60,846 nt of DNA, from the NCBI GenBank assembly GCA_902518705.1, contig CABYHW010000006.1, forward strand, positions 1 to 60,846, read 5' to 3'. Below, in pieces: positions 1-12,906 of the stretch. The stretch is from an uncultured Alphaproteobacteria bacterium (GTDB taxonomy: Bacteria; Pseudomonadota; Alphaproteobacteria; HIMB59; GCA-002718135). Position numbers and translations under genes: made by a program. The notes under the pieces are model-generated. The model was not told the origin of the DNA, did not search any database, and saw nothing but the letters and a program-made list of their open reading frames with translations. Every line of letters begins with the position of its first letter. Position 1 is the first letter of the stretch.

Positions 1-2190
1 CCTGGGATAGAGCAAATTGTTAAACAGGCATGTTTGTCTGGAATTGAAGATATTATTATTGGAACAGCTCATCGAGGTAGACTAACACTTCTATCAAGTG
101 TTTTAGAAATGCCTTACAAAAAAATATTATCAAAATTCCAAGGCTCTTTAAACGATCCAAATGAGGTACTTGGTTCGGGTGATGTAAAATATCATTTAGG
201 AGTTTCTGCTGATCGTGAATTTGAAAAAAAGAAAATTCATTTATCGCTAACTTCTAACCCTTCTCATTTAGAAGCAGTTAACCCAGTCGTAGCAGGAAAA
301 GTAAGAGCAAAACAAACTTTAGCAAAAGATAAAACAACTGATAAAGTTATCGGTTTATTAATCCATGGAGATGCAGCAATAGCTGGACAAGGTGTAGTAG
401 CTGAAACATTTGCTATGTCACAATTAAGAGGGTTTAAAACTGGTGGTACCATTCACTTTGTAATTAATAATCAGATAGGTTTTACAACAATGCCTCAATA
501 TGGACGATCAGCACCTTATTGTACTGAAATTGCAAAAATGGTTCAGGCACCAATATTTCATGTTAATGGCGATGACCCAGAAGCAGTAGTTCATGTATGT
601 AGACTTGCAACAGAATTTAGAAATAAATTTAAAGTCGATGTTGTTGTAGATATGTTTTGCTACAGAAGGTCAGGACATAACGAAGCTGATGAACCTTCTT
701 TTACTCAACCACTTATGTATAAGGCTATCAAAAAACAGATCACAACAAGAAAAAAATATGAAAAAAAATTAATCGAGAATAATACTCTTTCAGAAGGAGA
801 AGCTAAAGATATTGTAGATTCTTTTAAAAATTTTTTGGATAAAGAATTTGAATCAACTAAAAATTATAAGCCAAATAAAGTAGATTGGTTAGAGGGAACT
901 TGGACAGGTTTATCTACTGCAACATTTGATGCGAGAAAGGGAAAAACTTCTGTAAAAGAAAAAAAATTAATTAATGTAGCAAAAAAAATTCATGAAATAC
1001 CAATAGATTTCAATGCACATAGAAGAATAAAAAAAATTTATGGAGACAGATTAGCAAGTGTCATCAATGGAAAAGGTATTGATTGGGCAACCTCTGAAAG
1101 TTTAGCTTTAGCAACACTTCTTGATGAGGGATACGGTGTTAGAATATCCGGACAAGATGTTGGAAGAGGAACATTTAGTCATAGACATGGTGTGCTATAC
1201 GATCAAGAAAACGAAAACCGTTATGTTCCATTAAGACACTTTCAAAACAAGCAAGGTTACTTTGAAATTATAGATAGTTTTTTATCAGAGTTTGGTGTTC
1301 TTGGTTTTGAATATGGATATTCACAAGTTGATCCTAAGACACTTGTTATATGGGAAGCGCAATTTGGTGATTTTGCAAACGGCGCACAAATTATGATTGA
1401 TCAATTTATTAGTTCTGGAGAAAGAAAATGGTTGAGAATGTCTGGTTTAACGATGCTTCTTCCCCACGGTCACGAAGGCCAAGGCCCTGAACATACAAGT
1501 GGAAGATTAGAAAGATTTTTACAGATGTGTGCGGAAGATAATATGCAAATTGTTAATTGCACAAGTCCTGCAAATTATTTTCATGTTTTAAGAAGACAAC
1601 TACATAGAAATTTTAGGAAGCCTCTAATTATATTTACGCCAAAATCTACACTTAGACATAAATCTAACGTTTCTAATATTGAGGATTATATTAATGGTTC
1701 AACTTTTCATAGAATTCTTACTGATAAATTATCAGTTAAAGAAAAAAGGAAAAATAAAAGATTAATAATCTGCTCTGGTAAAATATATTTTGAACTTGCA
1801 GATCACATAGCAAAAAATAAAATTAAAAATCTCTCCATAATAAGATTAGAGCAGATTTATCCATTTCCTTATGAAAACTTTAGAGATGAATTAAAACATT
1901 ATACGGATGCTGAAATTATTTGGGCACAAGAAGAGCCAAAAAATATGGGTGCCTGGGGTTTTGTGAAAGGTAGATTGGAAAGTGTTATGCAGGAATCTAA
2001 AGTTAAACAAGAAAAGATATTCTATGTTGGCAGAAGTCCAGCTGCGTCTCCTGCCGCTGGTTCTTTAGAAAGACACTTAAGTAACCAAGAAACTATTCTA
2101 AAAATGGCAACTGAAGATTCGATTAGCAAAATTAGCAAATCTTGGGCAGGTATTTCAACAAAATTAAAGACTAATCTGCCAATTGAATAA
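1..2190 (+). CDS. sucA: 2-oxoglutarate dehydrogenase E1 component, 5'-truncated by window edge
   Basis: Thiamine-diphosphate decarboxylase subunit of the TCA-cycle 2-oxoglutarate dehydrogenase complex. The frame is open from base 1, so the gene begins upstream. About 729 codons are visible, and roughly the first quarter of a family-length (~930-970 aa) protein is missing. Visible motifs are the AHRGRL substrate-site block, NPSHLEAV, the ThDP/Mg region GDAAIAGQG followed by NNQIGFTT, YRRSGHNEADEP, the transketolase-like pyrimidine-domain block GQDVGRGTFSHRHG, and WEAQFGDFANGAQ. The TTG at base 34 encodes an internal leucine and is not the start. sucB follows after 31 bp, giving the usual sucAB order. 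Confidence 0.97.
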   Translation, partial: PGIEQIVKQACLSGIEDIIIGTAHRGRLTLLSSVLEMPYKKILSKFQGSLNDPNEVLGSGDVKYHLGVSADREFEKKKIHLSLTSNPSHLEAVNPVVAGKVRAKQTLAKDKTTDKVIGLLIHGDAAIAGQGVVAETFAMSQLRGFKTGGTIHFVINNQIGFTTMPQYGRSAPYCTEIAKMVQAPIFHVNGDDPEAVVHVCRLATEFRNKFKVDVVVDMFCYRRSGHNEADEPSFTQPLMYKAIKKQITTRKKYEKKLIENNTLSEGEAKDIVDSFKNFLDKEFESTKNYKPNKVDWLEGTWTGLSTATFDARKGKTSVKEKKLINVAKKIHEIPIDFNAHRRIKKIYGDRLASVINGKGIDWATSESLALATLLDEGYGVRISGQDVGRGTFSHRHGVLYDQENENRYVPLRHFQNKQGYFEIIDSFLSEFGVLGFEYGYSQVDPKTLVIWEAQFGDFANGAQIMIDQFISSGERKWLRMSGLTMLLPHGHEGQGPEHTSGRLERFLQMCAEDNMQIVNCTSPANYFHVLRRQLHRNFRKPLIIFTPKSTLRHKSNVSNIEDYINGSTFHRILTDKLSVKEKRKNKRLIICSGKIYFELADHIAKNKIKNLSIIRLEQIYPFPYENFRDELKHYTDAEIIWAQEEPKNMGAWGFVKGRLESVMQESKVKQEKIFYVGRSPAASPAAGSLERHLSNQETILKMATEDSISKISKSWAGISTKLKTNLPIE

Positions 2191-2221
2191 ATTGACGTAA
2201 ATGTTATTAAGCATTTAATTA

Positions 2222-3403
2222 ATGAGCACTGAATTAATAGTTCCAACACTTGGAGAGTCAATTACGGAAGCAACTGTTTCAAAATGGCTTAAGAATATAG
2301 GCGATAATTTTGAAGCAGATGAACCTTTAGTTGAAATTGAGACAGACAAAATTACAGTTGAAGTACCAGCACCTCATGCAGGTTCTCTAAAAGAAATAAA
2401 AGTTTCTGAAGGCACTGATGTTGAAATTGGTGGTATTTTAGGAATCTTAGATGAATCAAAAGGCAAAACACCAAGTCCTAAAAAAACTGAAACTAAAGGA
2501 GAAAAAATAAAAGAAGAAGTAAAAGCAGTTAAGGTTGAAACCAAATCTTCACCTGCCAAATCTTCACCATCTGCAAGAAAAATAGCTGAAGAAAATAATA
2601 TTAAACTTGAAGATGTCACCTCATTCCGTTCCGATGGAAGAATTAATAAAGAAGATGTAGTTTCTCATCTTTCTTCTTCAAATAAAACAAGCACTAAAAA
2701 AGGTCAAAGAGAAGAAGTAATTAAAATGTCTAAAATTAGACAGACAATATCTAAACGTTTAAAGGAGGCTCAAAATACAGCAGCCATACTTACAACTTTC
2801 AATGAAATAGATATGTCCAAAGTTATGGAAATTAGAAAAACAAAAAACCAAGAATTTCAAAGTCGCTATGAGGTCAAATTAGGTTTCATGTCATTTTTTG
2901 TAAAAGCTGTAGTAAAAAGTTTGCAAGAGTATCCAGCTGTGAATGCTGAAATTAAAGATGAAAATATAATTTATAAAAACCATTTTGATATAGGTATAGC
3001 TGTTGGAACTGAAAAAGGATTAGTCGTACCAATACTTAAAGATGCCGATCAATTGAGTTTTGGAGAAATAGAAACTACAATTATTGATCTTAGTACAAAA
3101 GCAAAAGATGGAACGTTGACCATGGATCATTTAACTGGTGGAACTTTTACAATTTCAAATGGTGGTGTTTACGGATCAATGCTCAGCACCCCAATAATCA
3201 ATAGACCTCAATCTGGAATTTTAGGGATGCATAATATTCAAAAAAGAGCAGTAGTTGTAAATGATGAAATAGTTATTAGGCCAATGATGTATGTTGCATT
3301 AAGTTATGATCACAGAATTATTGATGGAAAAGAAAGTGTTGGATTTTTAGTGAAGGTGAAAGAACTTCTAGAGGATCCATCCAAATTAGTATTAGGAATA
3401 TAA
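2222..3403 (+). CDS. sucB: 2-oxoglutarate dehydrogenase E2 component (dihydrolipoyl succinyltransferase)
   Basis: Transfers the succinyl group from lipoamide to CoA and forms the core of the 2-oxoglutarate dehydrogenase complex. The order is an N-terminal lipoyl domain (about 1-77) with the lipoylation site at Lys43 in ETDKITVEV, a charged Pro/Lys/Ser linker (about 80-115), a peripheral-subunit-binding domain (about 115-150), and the acyltransferase domain ending in the active-site motif DHRIIDG (His364, Asp368). The 393 aa length is normal for a single-lipoyl SucB. It lies between sucA and a dihydrolipoamide dehydrogenase that starts 1 bp after its stop, so the three are almost certainly one operon. 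Confidence 0.97.
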   Translation: MSTELIVPTLGESITEATVSKWLKNIGDNFEADEPLVEIETDKITVEVPAPHAGSLKEIKVSEGTDVEIGGILGILDESKGKTPSPKKTETKGEKIKEEVKAVKVETKSSPAKSSPSARKIAEENNIKLEDVTSFRSDGRINKEDVVSHLSSSNKTSTKKGQREEVIKMSKIRQTISKRLKEAQNTAAILTTFNEIDMSKVMEIRKTKNQEFQSRYEVKLGFMSFFVKAVVKSLQEYPAVNAEIKDENIIYKNHFDIGIAVGTEKGLVVPILKDADQLSFGEIETTIIDLSTKAKDGTLTMDHLTGGTFTISNGGVYGSMLSTPIINRPQSGILGMHNIQKRAVVVNDEIVIRPMMYVALSYDHRIIDGKESVGFLVKVKELLEDPSKLVLGI

Positions 3404-3404
3404 A

Positions 3405-4802
3405 ATGGAAGATTTTGATTTAATAGTAATTGGTGCAGGACCTGGTGGATATGTAGCTGCAATCAGAGCAGCTCAACTTGGAATGAAGGTTGCTTGTGTA
3501 GAAAAAGAGCCATCACTTGGTGGAACTTGTTTAAACATTGGATGCATACCTTCTAAAGCATTATTAAATTCATCTGAAAAATTCGTTGAAATTTCAAATC
3601 ATGCTTCAGAGCATGGCATAAAAACATCAAAGATAGACTTAGATTTAAATGTTTTGATGGATCGAAAAATAAAGATTGTAAAAAAGCTCACAACAGGGAT
3701 TGGATTTTTATTTAAGAAAAATAAAATAACACATATTCCTGGCATGGCTTCATTTGTAGATAAAAATACTATTTCTATTACAAATGGAAAAAATGAAATT
3801 ACTGCCAGTGCTAAAAATTTTATTATCGCAACAGGATCATCTTCAATTGAGATACCAAATGTTCCTGTTGACGAAAAACAAATAGTATCTTCAACAGGTG
3901 CTCTTTCTTTATCTAAAATACCAAAATCACTACTAGTTATTGGTGGTGGATATATTGGACTAGAGATGGGATCAGTATGGAGTAGATTAGGCTCAAAGGT
4001 AACAGTTGTTGAAGCTCTTGACAGAATTGTTCCAACTATGGACGGTGAAATTGCAAAAGAATTTATGAAAATGTTAACTAAACAAGGATTAGAATTTAAA
4101 TTATCTCATAAAGTTAGTTCTGCAAAATCTAGTAAGTCTGGCGTAGATGTTGAAATGGAAACATCAGATAAAAAGAAAATAAAAGAAAACTACGAAATAG
4201 TTTTAATGTCAGTAGGAAGAAGACCAAACACACAGGGACTGGGTCTCGAAAAAATAGGGATTAAATTAACCGAAAAAAAATCCATTGAAATTAAAGAAAA
4301 CTTTCAAACTTCCGTTGATGGAATCTACGCAATTGGCGATGTAGCACCAGGACCAATGCTAGCACACAAAGCCGAAGAAGAAGGAGTTGCTTGTGTTGAA
4401 TTTATAAATGGTCAAAAACCTCATATAAACTATGACGCTATCCCAGCCATTGTTTATACTAATCCAGAGATTGCATCTGTAGGGAAAACAGAAGAACAAC
4501 TCAAGCAAGAAAAGAAAGACTTTAAGGTTGGAAAATTTCCTTTTATGGCAAATGGTCGTGCCTTAACCACTTCTGCATCAGAGGGATTTGTTAAAATTTT
4601 GGTTGATAAAAAAACAGATGAAATTTTAGGTGCACATATAATCGGTCATGATGCTGGACAACTGATTGCAGAAATTGTTACGACAATCGAATTTGGTGGC
4701 AGTGCAGAAGATATTGCTAGAATATGTCACGCTCATCCAACAACTAGTGAAGCTGTAAAAGAAGCAGCTCTAAGTGTTGATGGCAGAGCCATACATATTT
4801 AA
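3405..4802 (+). CDS. lpdA: dihydrolipoamide dehydrogenase (E3)
   Basis: FAD flavoprotein that reoxidises the dihydrolipoyl groups of SucB with NAD+. The N-terminal FAD motif GAGPGGYVAAIRAA is at residues 10-23, the redox-active disulfide is Cys42/Cys47 in GGTCLNIGC, a second Rossmann motif (GGGYIGLE) serves NAD, and the C-terminal interface motif HAHPTTSE (His444, Glu449) supplies the acid-base catalyst. The 465 aa length is full. It starts 1 bp downstream of sucB, so it is probably dedicated to this complex, though it may also serve other lipoyl enzymes. Its last 4 bp overlap the end of a convergent small gene. Confidence 0.97.
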   Translation: MEDFDLIVIGAGPGGYVAAIRAAQLGMKVACVEKEPSLGGTCLNIGCIPSKALLNSSEKFVEISNHASEHGIKTSKIDLDLNVLMDRKIKIVKKLTTGIGFLFKKNKITHIPGMASFVDKNTISITNGKNEITASAKNFIIATGSSSIEIPNVPVDEKQIVSSTGALSLSKIPKSLLVIGGGYIGLEMGSVWSRLGSKVTVVEALDRIVPTMDGEIAKEFMKMLTKQGLEFKLSHKVSSAKSSKSGVDVEMETSDKKKIKENYEIVLMSVGRRPNTQGLGLEKIGIKLTEKKSIEIKENFQTSVDGIYAIGDVAPGPMLAHKAEEEGVACVEFINGQKPHINYDAIPAIVYTNPEIASVGKTEEQLKQEKKDFKVGKFPFMANGRALTTSASEGFVKILVDKKTDEILGAHIIGHDAGQLIAEIVTTIEFGGSAEDIARICHAHPTTSEAVKEAALSVDGRAIHI

Positions 4803-5002
4803 ATTTTAGCTAGATCCATACCTGTTTTATATTTTTTTGATGACTGTTTTACAACTGCTTGACCACACCTCATAACTTTTCTTTTATGATCAAAAGTCAT
4901 TTTTGGCTCTCCATGTAATTTCCAGCCATTAGATAATGCTTCTGTTACTCTTTGACAAAAATCAATAGTATCATCATCTGTAATAAATCTATAACCTTTC
5001 AT
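4799..5002 (-). CDS. DUF1737 domain small protein
   Basis: 67-residue soluble protein of unknown function. The pattern YRFITDDDT, FCQRVTEALSNGW, then a GQAVVK-type strand is the DUF1737 family, common as single-domain proteins in alphaproteobacteria. The start is well supported: AAAGGAG lies a few bases before the ATG on the minus strand. It is convergent with lpdA and overlaps its stop codon by 4 bp. No catalytic residues can be assigned. Confidence 0.8.
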   Translation of the reverse strand: MKGYRFITDDDTIDFCQRVTEALSNGWKLHGEPKMTFDHKRKVMRCGQAVVKQSSKKYKTGMDLAKI

Positions 5003-5019
5003 TTATTCTCCTTTAATTT

Positions 5020-5682
5020 TTATTTTATATTCAATAAATTAATTTCTATAATTTTAATTAAATATTCTACAAGATCAGTTTGCATATCAATTGTAAATTT
5101 ATTTTTATCTTTTGATCCCATTGCCAAGATAATACTATCTTCATGAAATTTAATTTTTAATAATATATATGATTTTACCATTGCTGATTTATTAGGAAAA
5201 AATAAAAGTAAACCTTTTGGATTTTGATTTAAATTAGTAACCATTTTGTTTTTAAAATAACTATTTGCAATTTTAGTATCAAGTTGAGACAAGTTTTCTA
5301 CACTAATATTTTCATTTGTAATAAAACAATTCATTTCATCACAACCTAAAATTATTTTAAGATCATTGTTAATTAAGCCTATTAATTTTGGTAAACTTTT
5401 AATATTTAAAATTCTAATCGTGGATTTAAGAATTCTTTTTTGAGCATTTAAATGACTTTTTCCTGCAAGTAGTACTTTTGTCATTTGATTTTGTAAGTCT
5501 ATATTTTGTTGTGATATTTTTTTATATCTATAAGCCTCTAAATCAATAACCTTATCTGAACTATTATCTAGATTTGGAAAATTTAGTTCATTAATTAATT
5601 CAGAATTTTTAATAAAAAAATTTTTATTTTTTTTTAAAAAATTTATTATTTCTTTTTCTCTAATTTCATCTTCATTTGCCAT
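5020..5682 (-). CDS. DUF484 family protein
   Basis: About 220 aa, cytoplasmic, function unknown. The N-terminus has the DUF484 signature (INFLKKNKNFFIKNSELINEL, degenerate here), then a short helical segment, then a GAF-like C-terminal half. I chose the start at MANEDE (5682) rather than an upstream in-frame ATG at 5724, because the upstream start would run into the transaldolase gene. With 5682 the spacing to the fsa stop is 5 bp. DUF484 genes in proteobacteria usually sit near xerC; here xerC is absent and the partner is fsa, an arrangement also seen near priA in alphaproteobacteria. It is very AT-rich and Lys/Asn/Ile-rich. Confidence 0.75.
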   Translation of the reverse strand: MANEDEIREKEIINFLKKNKNFFIKNSELINELNFPNLDNSSDKVIDLEAYRYKKISQQNIDLQNQMTKVLLAGKSHLNAQKRILKSTIRILNIKSLPKLIGLINNDLKIILGCDEMNCFITNENISVENLSQLDTKIANSYFKNKMVTNLNQNPKGLLLFFPNKSAMVKSYILLKIKFHEDSIILAMGSKDKNKFTIDMQTDLVEYLIKIIEINLLNIK

Positions 5683-5687
5683 GATGA

Positions 5688-6347
5688 TTATTTTGGCAAA
5701 ATTTGTTGTCCTGTTTTTACCCAATCATCAAGAAATGCTTTAAGCCCTTTATCTGTGAGAGGATGTTTATATAACTCGTGAATAACTTTAGGTGGTAGAG
5801 TTGAAACATGGGCACCAATCACAGCTGCATCAATAAGATGTTGAGTATTTCTTACTGAAGCAACTAATACTTCCGTATCAAATCCATAATTTTCATACAT
5901 TATTACTATATCTGAAATCAGATCCATTCCTTTCTCACCAATGTCATCTAGTCTTCCAACAAATGGAGAAATAAATGTTGCACCAACCTTAGCGGCTAGT
6001 AATGCTTGAGCAGCACTAAAACACAACGTTACATTTACCATGATATCTTTTTCTCGAAGAGCTTTGCATGTTTGAAGACCAGCAGGTGTAAGAGGAACTT
6101 TAACAGCAACATTCTTAGCTAATGATGCTAAGTATTCACCTTCTTCAAGCATTTTGTTATATTCAGTTGCTGTGACTTCTGCACTTACTGGACCAGATAC
6201 TATGGAACAAATTGTTTTAATTGTTTCTCCCATATCTTTACCGCTTTTTGCAATTAGAGATGGGTTTGTTGTAACACCGTCTATTAATCCACTAGGCATT
6301 AACTCTTCAATCTCAGGTATATCAGCAGTGTCTATAAAAAATTTCAT
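5688..6347 (-). CDS. fsa: transaldolase / fructose-6-phosphate aldolase family protein
   Basis: Small TIM-barrel aldolase of the TalC/FSA (type 3 transaldolase) group, 219 aa as expected. Start motif is FFIDTAD, then [10 protein letters not shown]. The Schiff-base lysine is Lys83 in NVAVKVPLT, and VRNTQH is near the C-terminus. Depending on a few active-site residues such proteins act as transaldolase in the non-oxidative pentose phosphate pathway or as fructose-6-phosphate aldolase; the sequence alone does not settle which. It is transcribed with the DUF484 gene and lies divergently to priA, with 63 bp between starts. Confidence 0.9.
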   Translation of the reverse strand: MKFFIDTADIPEIEELMPSGLIDGVTTNPSLIAKSGKDMGETIKTICSIVSGPVSAEVTATEYNKMLEEGEYLASLAKNVAVKVPLTPAGLQTCKALREKDIMVNVTLCFSAAQALLAAKVGATFISPFVGRLDDIGEKGMDLISDIVIMYENYGFDTEVLVASVRNTQHLIDAAVIGAHVSTLPPKVIHELYKHPLTDKGLKAFLDDWVKTGQQILPK

Positions 6348-6410
6348 TGTTTGTTGTATACCATATACAAGTTATTTAGAAAGTTAACATATAAAAAATA
6401 CATAAATATA

Positions 6411-8366
6411 ATGTTGTACGATATAGTAGTAACAAGACCTTTCGACAAAGTTTTCACCTATTCTTCAACAAATGAGCAACTTGAAATTGGTCAAGTAGTC
6501 TTGGTCCCATTTGGAAAAAAAATAGAAGCTGGAATTATTTGGAAGAAGAATGTTAATAATCCTGGATACGAAATTAAAGAGGTTACAAAAATTTGTAATG
6601 ATCTTATCCTTCAGAATTCTGCAATCGATTTTATAAATTGGATCGCAAGTTATACCTTAGCTCCACTAGGAGCAGTTTTAAAATTATTTCTTATTAATAA
6701 TGATATAGTTGAATTTGATAAAGATAAATTAGATAGTTTCAATAACACTGAACCTTCTTTAGTGTCTTTAAGTGAAGAGCAAGCAAATTCATTCAAAGAA
6801 ATTACCCAATCATTTAAAAAATCAAACAAACCTGTTTTATTAGAAGGTGTAACAGGCTCTGGTAAAACTGAAGTATATTTTGAAATAATAGATAAATTTT
6901 TAAAAGAAAAAAAACAAATATTAATAATGGTTCCAGAAATTAGCCTAACACCGCAATTAGAGACAAGAGTAAAGAAGCGTTTTGGAATGGAAGTGTGTCT
7001 GTGGCATTCTAAAATTACAAAAAAAAATAGGCAAAAAATTTGGCATAAATGTTTTACTGGAGATCCAGTAATTGTTATTGGCGCTCGTTCAAGTTTGTTT
7101 CTTCCTTTTACAAACTTAGGATTAATTGTTGTCGATGAAGAACATGATTCTAGTTATAAACAAGAGGACAATATACGTTACCAAGCAAGAGATCTTGCAA
7201 TTGTAAGAGCTAAAATTGAAAAAAATTTTATATTATTAGCTTCAGCAACGCCGTCTTTAGAAACAATAAATAATGTTAAAATTAAGAAATATGATCAAGT
7301 CTATTTATCAAAACAATTTTCTGGAACTCCATTACCTGAAATTTCTATAATTGATTTAAATAAAAATAAACTTGATAAAGATAAATGGATATCACAATCA
7401 ATTATAGATTCTATTTCTCAGTGCTTAGAAAATAAGGAACAAACTCTTATTTTTTTAAATCGTAGAGGATATTCTCCATTAACCTTATGTAACAGTTGTG
7501 GATTCAGATATGAATGTGATCAATGTTCATCATGGATGGTTATGCATCAACACAAAAAGGTTTTCTTATGCCATCAATGTGGAACTATAAAAAAATTAAA
7601 TTTAAATTGTCCTCAATGTAATGAAAAAGATAGTATAAAATTTGTTGGTCCTGGAGTTGAGAGAGTTGCAGAGGAGCTAAAAGAATTCTTTCATGGAAAA
7701 AATATTTCCATAATGTCTAGCGACAACGTTAACACACCAAACAAAATTAAAAAATTTATTACTGATATAAACAACAAAGATATAGATATAATTGTAGCTA
7801 CACAAATTATGGCAAAAGGATATGATTTTCCAAATTTGTCATTAGTAGCAATAGTTGATGCGGACGCAGGTTTATTTGGTGGTGATCCTAGAGCTATAGA
7901 AAAAACTTTTAACCTACTTCAGCAAGTTGGAGGAAGAGCTGGTAGAGGAAAAAAAATTGGTAAAGTTTTTCTTCAAACATATTTTCCAGATCAAGAAATA
8001 ATTAAGTCGATTCAACTTCGAGAAAGAGAAGCTTTTATTGAAAGAGCTTTAGAAGAGAGAAAGAATTTTAATATTCCTCCTTTTGGTTTTATGACTTCAA
8101 TAATTCTTTCTAGTCATACAAAAGCTCTAGTTCTTAAACAAGCTTCAAGACTGGCTCAACAAGATCAAAATTGTGAAAATATTAAAATTCTAGGTCCAGT
8201 TGAAGCTCCAATTTTTTTGCTTAGAGGACAATATCGATACAGAATATTATTGAAGAGCAATAGTAGAAAAAATCTTAATAAATTCACAAAAAAAATTGTC
8301 GAAAAGACTAAATTACCTTCTTCTGTAAAGTTAATTATTGATGTCGATCCCTACTCATTCATGTAA
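6411..8366 (+). CDS. priA: primosomal protein N' (replication restart helicase PriA)
   Basis: ATP-dependent 3'-5' DNA helicase that reloads the replisome at stalled forks. The N-terminal DNA-binding domain starts MLYDIVVTRPFDKVFTY. The helicase core carries Walker A GVTGSGKT (about residues 146-153) and the DEEH box. A zinc-binding insert holds four CxxC pairs (about 7490-7620), and the GGRAGRG motif VI follows. About 651 aa, somewhat shorter than the 732 aa E. coli protein. I moved the start to 6411 because the in-frame ATG 60 bp upstream adds a tail not matching the conserved N-terminus. Confidence 0.95.
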   Translation: MLYDIVVTRPFDKVFTYSSTNEQLEIGQVVLVPFGKKIEAGIIWKKNVNNPGYEIKEVTKICNDLILQNSAIDFINWIASYTLAPLGAVLKLFLINNDIVEFDKDKLDSFNNTEPSLVSLSEEQANSFKEITQSFKKSNKPVLLEGVTGSGKTEVYFEIIDKFLKEKKQILIMVPEISLTPQLETRVKKRFGMEVCLWHSKITKKNRQKIWHKCFTGDPVIVIGARSSLFLPFTNLGLIVVDEEHDSSYKQEDNIRYQARDLAIVRAKIEKNFILLASATPSLETINNVKIKKYDQVYLSKQFSGTPLPEISIIDLNKNKLDKDKWISQSIIDSISQCLENKEQTLIFLNRRGYSPLTLCNSCGFRYECDQCSSWMVMHQHKKVFLCHQCGTIKKLNLNCPQCNEKDSIKFVGPGVERVAEELKEFFHGKNISIMSSDNVNTPNKIKKFITDINNKDIDIIVATQIMAKGYDFPNLSLVAIVDADAGLFGGDPRAIEKTFNLLQQVGGRAGRGKKIGKVFLQTYFPDQEIIKSIQLREREAFIERALEERKNFNIPPFGFMTSIILSSHTKALVLKQASRLAQQDQNCENIKILGPVEAPIFLLRGQYRYRILLKSNSRKNLNKFTKKIVEKTKLPSSVKLIIDVDPYSFM

Positions 8367-8484
8367 TTTACCCACAATTTTAAAAATATCTTCGATTTAA
8401 CTCATTTGACGCACAAACTGACAGTTTACCTACTTTTTCTGATGTGTTAATAGCCTATTTCTAAACTTCTTATGAACTTAATTT
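8367..8484 (+). promoter_or_regulatory. Intergenic leader upstream of the F1 ATP synthase operon
   Basis: 118 bp between priA and atpH that must hold the operon promoter if it is not read through from priA. A TTGACG hexamer at 8406-8411 is a possible -35 box, but no good -10 lies at the right distance, so the promoter position is not resolved. No clear hairpin is present. Confidence 0.3.
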
Positions 8485-9042
8485 ATGGCATCTAACACGT
8501 TATCTGGAGATCTTATATCGGAAAGGTACGGAGCTGCTCTCTATGATCTTGCTTCTGAAAAAAAATGCATTGATGATATTCTAAAAGATTTTGAATTATT
8601 GAATAAAGCATTGAAAGAAAGTTCAGAATTAAGACAGGTTATTAAAAGTCCACTAGTAAATTCAGATGAGAAACTTAATATTTTATTAAAATTATTTTTT
8701 GAAGCAAATTTACATAATCTTACGACAACTTTTTTAAAAGTTCTTGATAACAATAAAAGAATTTCAAATATCGCTTCTATTATTTTACAATTTAAAAAAA
8801 TAAACTCTGAAAAAAGAGGTGATATTACTGCTGACATAACATCAGCAAACATATTATCTGATGATGAAAAAAATAATATTACAAATCAACTTAAAAAATC
8901 TTTAGGTGAAAAATTATCTTTAAATTTTGATGTCGATGAAGGCATTATTGGTGGTTTAATTGTTAAGGTTGGTTCCAAAATGATTGATACATCTATAGCA
9001 AATAAAATTAATAAACTTAAAATTGCAATGAAGGGGGCATAA
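8485..9042 (+). CDS. atpH: F0F1 ATP synthase subunit delta
   Basis: Peripheral stalk subunit joining F1 alpha to the b subunits. 185 aa, typical length. The N-terminal helical domain starts with [15 protein letters not shown], matching the family's RYA-AL-ELA pattern, and the C-terminal strand region [18 protein letters not shown] is the conserved delta end. First gene of atpHAGDC; its stop overlaps the atpA start by one base. As in other alphaproteobacteria, the Fo genes are not in this operon. Confidence 0.95.
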   Translation: MASNTLSGDLISERYGAALYDLASEKKCIDDILKDFELLNKALKESSELRQVIKSPLVNSDEKLNILLKLFFEANLHNLTTTFLKVLDNNKRISNIASIILQFKKINSEKRGDITADITSANILSDDEKNNITNQLKKSLGEKLSLNFDVDEGIIGGLIVKVGSKMIDTSIANKINKLKIAMKGA

Positions 9043-10577
9043 TGGAAATTAAAGCTGCAGAAATATCTTCTGTAATTAAAGACCAAATAGCTAATTTTGA
9101 AACTAAAGCGGATGTTGCTGAGGTTGGAACAGTACTAAGTGTTGGAGATGGAATTGCACGTGTGTATGGTCTTGATCAAGTACAAGCTGGAGAGATGGTA
9201 GAATTCCCAGGCGGCATTAAAGGTATGGCCCTCAACCTTGAAATGGATAACGTTGGTGTTTCAATCTTCGGTGATGATACTGGAATTAAAGAAGGTGATA
9301 CAGTTAAACGTACAGGAGAAATTGTTGACGTTCCTGTTGGAAAAGAATTGTTAGGACGTGTTGTTGATGGTTTAGGAAATCCTATTGATGGTAAAGGTCC
9401 TATTCAATCTTCTGAAAAGAGAAGAATTGAGTTAAAAGCCCCAGGTATTATTCCTCGTCAAAGTGTATCTGAACCTATGCAGACAGGTATTAAAGCACTT
9501 GATGCTCTTGTTCCAGTCGGAAGAGGACAGCGTGAATTAATAATTGGTGACAGACAAACAGGTAAAACTGCTGTTGCTATTGATACAATCTTAAATCAAA
9601 AATCTGTAAATCAATCAGACAATGAAAAAGAAAAGTTATATTGTATCTATGTTGCAATTGGTCAGAAAAGATCAACAGTTGCTCAAATTGTAAAAACGCT
9701 AGAAGATAATGGTGCAATGGAATATACAATTGTTGTATCTGCAACTGCATCAGAGCCTGCACCATTGCAATTTTTATCTGCTTATACTGGCTGTACAATG
9801 GGTGAGTATTTTAGAGATAATGGTATGCATGCATTAATTGTTTATGATGATTTATCAAAGCAAGCTGTTGCTTATAGACAGATGTCTCTTTTATTAAGAA
9901 GACCTCCTGGACGTGAAGCATATCCCGGAGATGTATTTTACATTCATAGTCGTCTTTTAGAAAGAGCTGCCAAAATGAGTGATGAACATGGTGGTGGAAG
10001 TTTGACCGCTCTTCCAATTATTGAAACTCAAGCAGGGGATTTATCTGCTTATATTCCAACGAATGTTATATCCATTACTGATGGACAAATATTCTTGGAA
10101 ACCAACCTATTCTTTGCTGGTATTCGACCTGCGATTAACGTTGGTCTTTCTGTAAGTCGTGTTGGTTCTGCTGCGCAAACAAAAGCAATGAAAAAAATTG
10201 CTGGTCCTGTAAAACTAGAGTTAGCTCAATATCGTGAGATGGCTGCTTTTGCACAGTTTGCATCTGACTTAGACGCTTCAACTAAACAATTACTTGATCG
10301 TGGTGCAAGACTAGTTGAAATTTTAAAACAAGGTCAATATTCACCGCTAACGGTTTCAGAGCAAGTTATATCTATTTATGCAGGTGTACGCGGATATCTT
10401 GATAAAGTTGCAGTAGGCGATGTAGTGAAGTTTGAAACAGAAGTTTTAAATGAGATTAGAAATAAGCATAGTAATTTATTAGATGAAATTGCCAATGAAA
10501 AAGAATTATCTAAAGAAAATGATGATAAATTAAAATCAATCTTAGATGATTTGGTTGGAAAGTTTGCAAGTAATTAA
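9042..10577 (+). CDS. atpA: F0F1 ATP synthase subunit alpha
   Basis: Non-catalytic nucleotide-binding subunit of the F1 hexamer. Full length at 511 aa. The N-terminal beta barrel contains [14 protein letters not shown], the P-loop GDRQTGKT is at residues 169-176, and the family signature around [17 protein letters not shown] with its arginine is intact. It is preceded by AAGGGGG just before the start. It overlaps atpH by one base and is followed by atpG after 3 bp, so it is certainly part of the operon. Confidence 0.98.
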   Translation: MEIKAAEISSVIKDQIANFETKADVAEVGTVLSVGDGIARVYGLDQVQAGEMVEFPGGIKGMALNLEMDNVGVSIFGDDTGIKEGDTVKRTGEIVDVPVGKELLGRVVDGLGNPIDGKGPIQSSEKRRIELKAPGIIPRQSVSEPMQTGIKALDALVPVGRGQRELIIGDRQTGKTAVAIDTILNQKSVNQSDNEKEKLYCIYVAIGQKRSTVAQIVKTLEDNGAMEYTIVVSATASEPAPLQFLSAYTGCTMGEYFRDNGMHALIVYDDLSKQAVAYRQMSLLLRRPPGREAYPGDVFYIHSRLLERAAKMSDEHGGGSLTALPIIETQAGDLSAYIPTNVISITDGQIFLETNLFFAGIRPAINVGLSVSRVGSAAQTKAMKKIAGPVKLELAQYREMAAFAQFASDLDASTKQLLDRGARLVEILKQGQYSPLTVSEQVISIYAGVRGYLDKVAVGDVVKFETEVLNEIRNKHSNLLDEIANEKELSKENDDKLKSILDDLVGKFASN

Positions 10578-10580
10578 TTT

Positions 10581-12905
<2,325 letters not shown>

Positions 12906-12906
<1 letters not shown>

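Noticed and set aside
34-36. TTG at base 34 as the sucA start codon
   Set aside because: The same frame is open to base 1 with family sequence; the gene is cut by the window edge.
8541-8852. 103-codon minus-strand frame inside atpH
   Set aside because: atpH is unambiguous by sequence and operon position; the opposite frame has no support.
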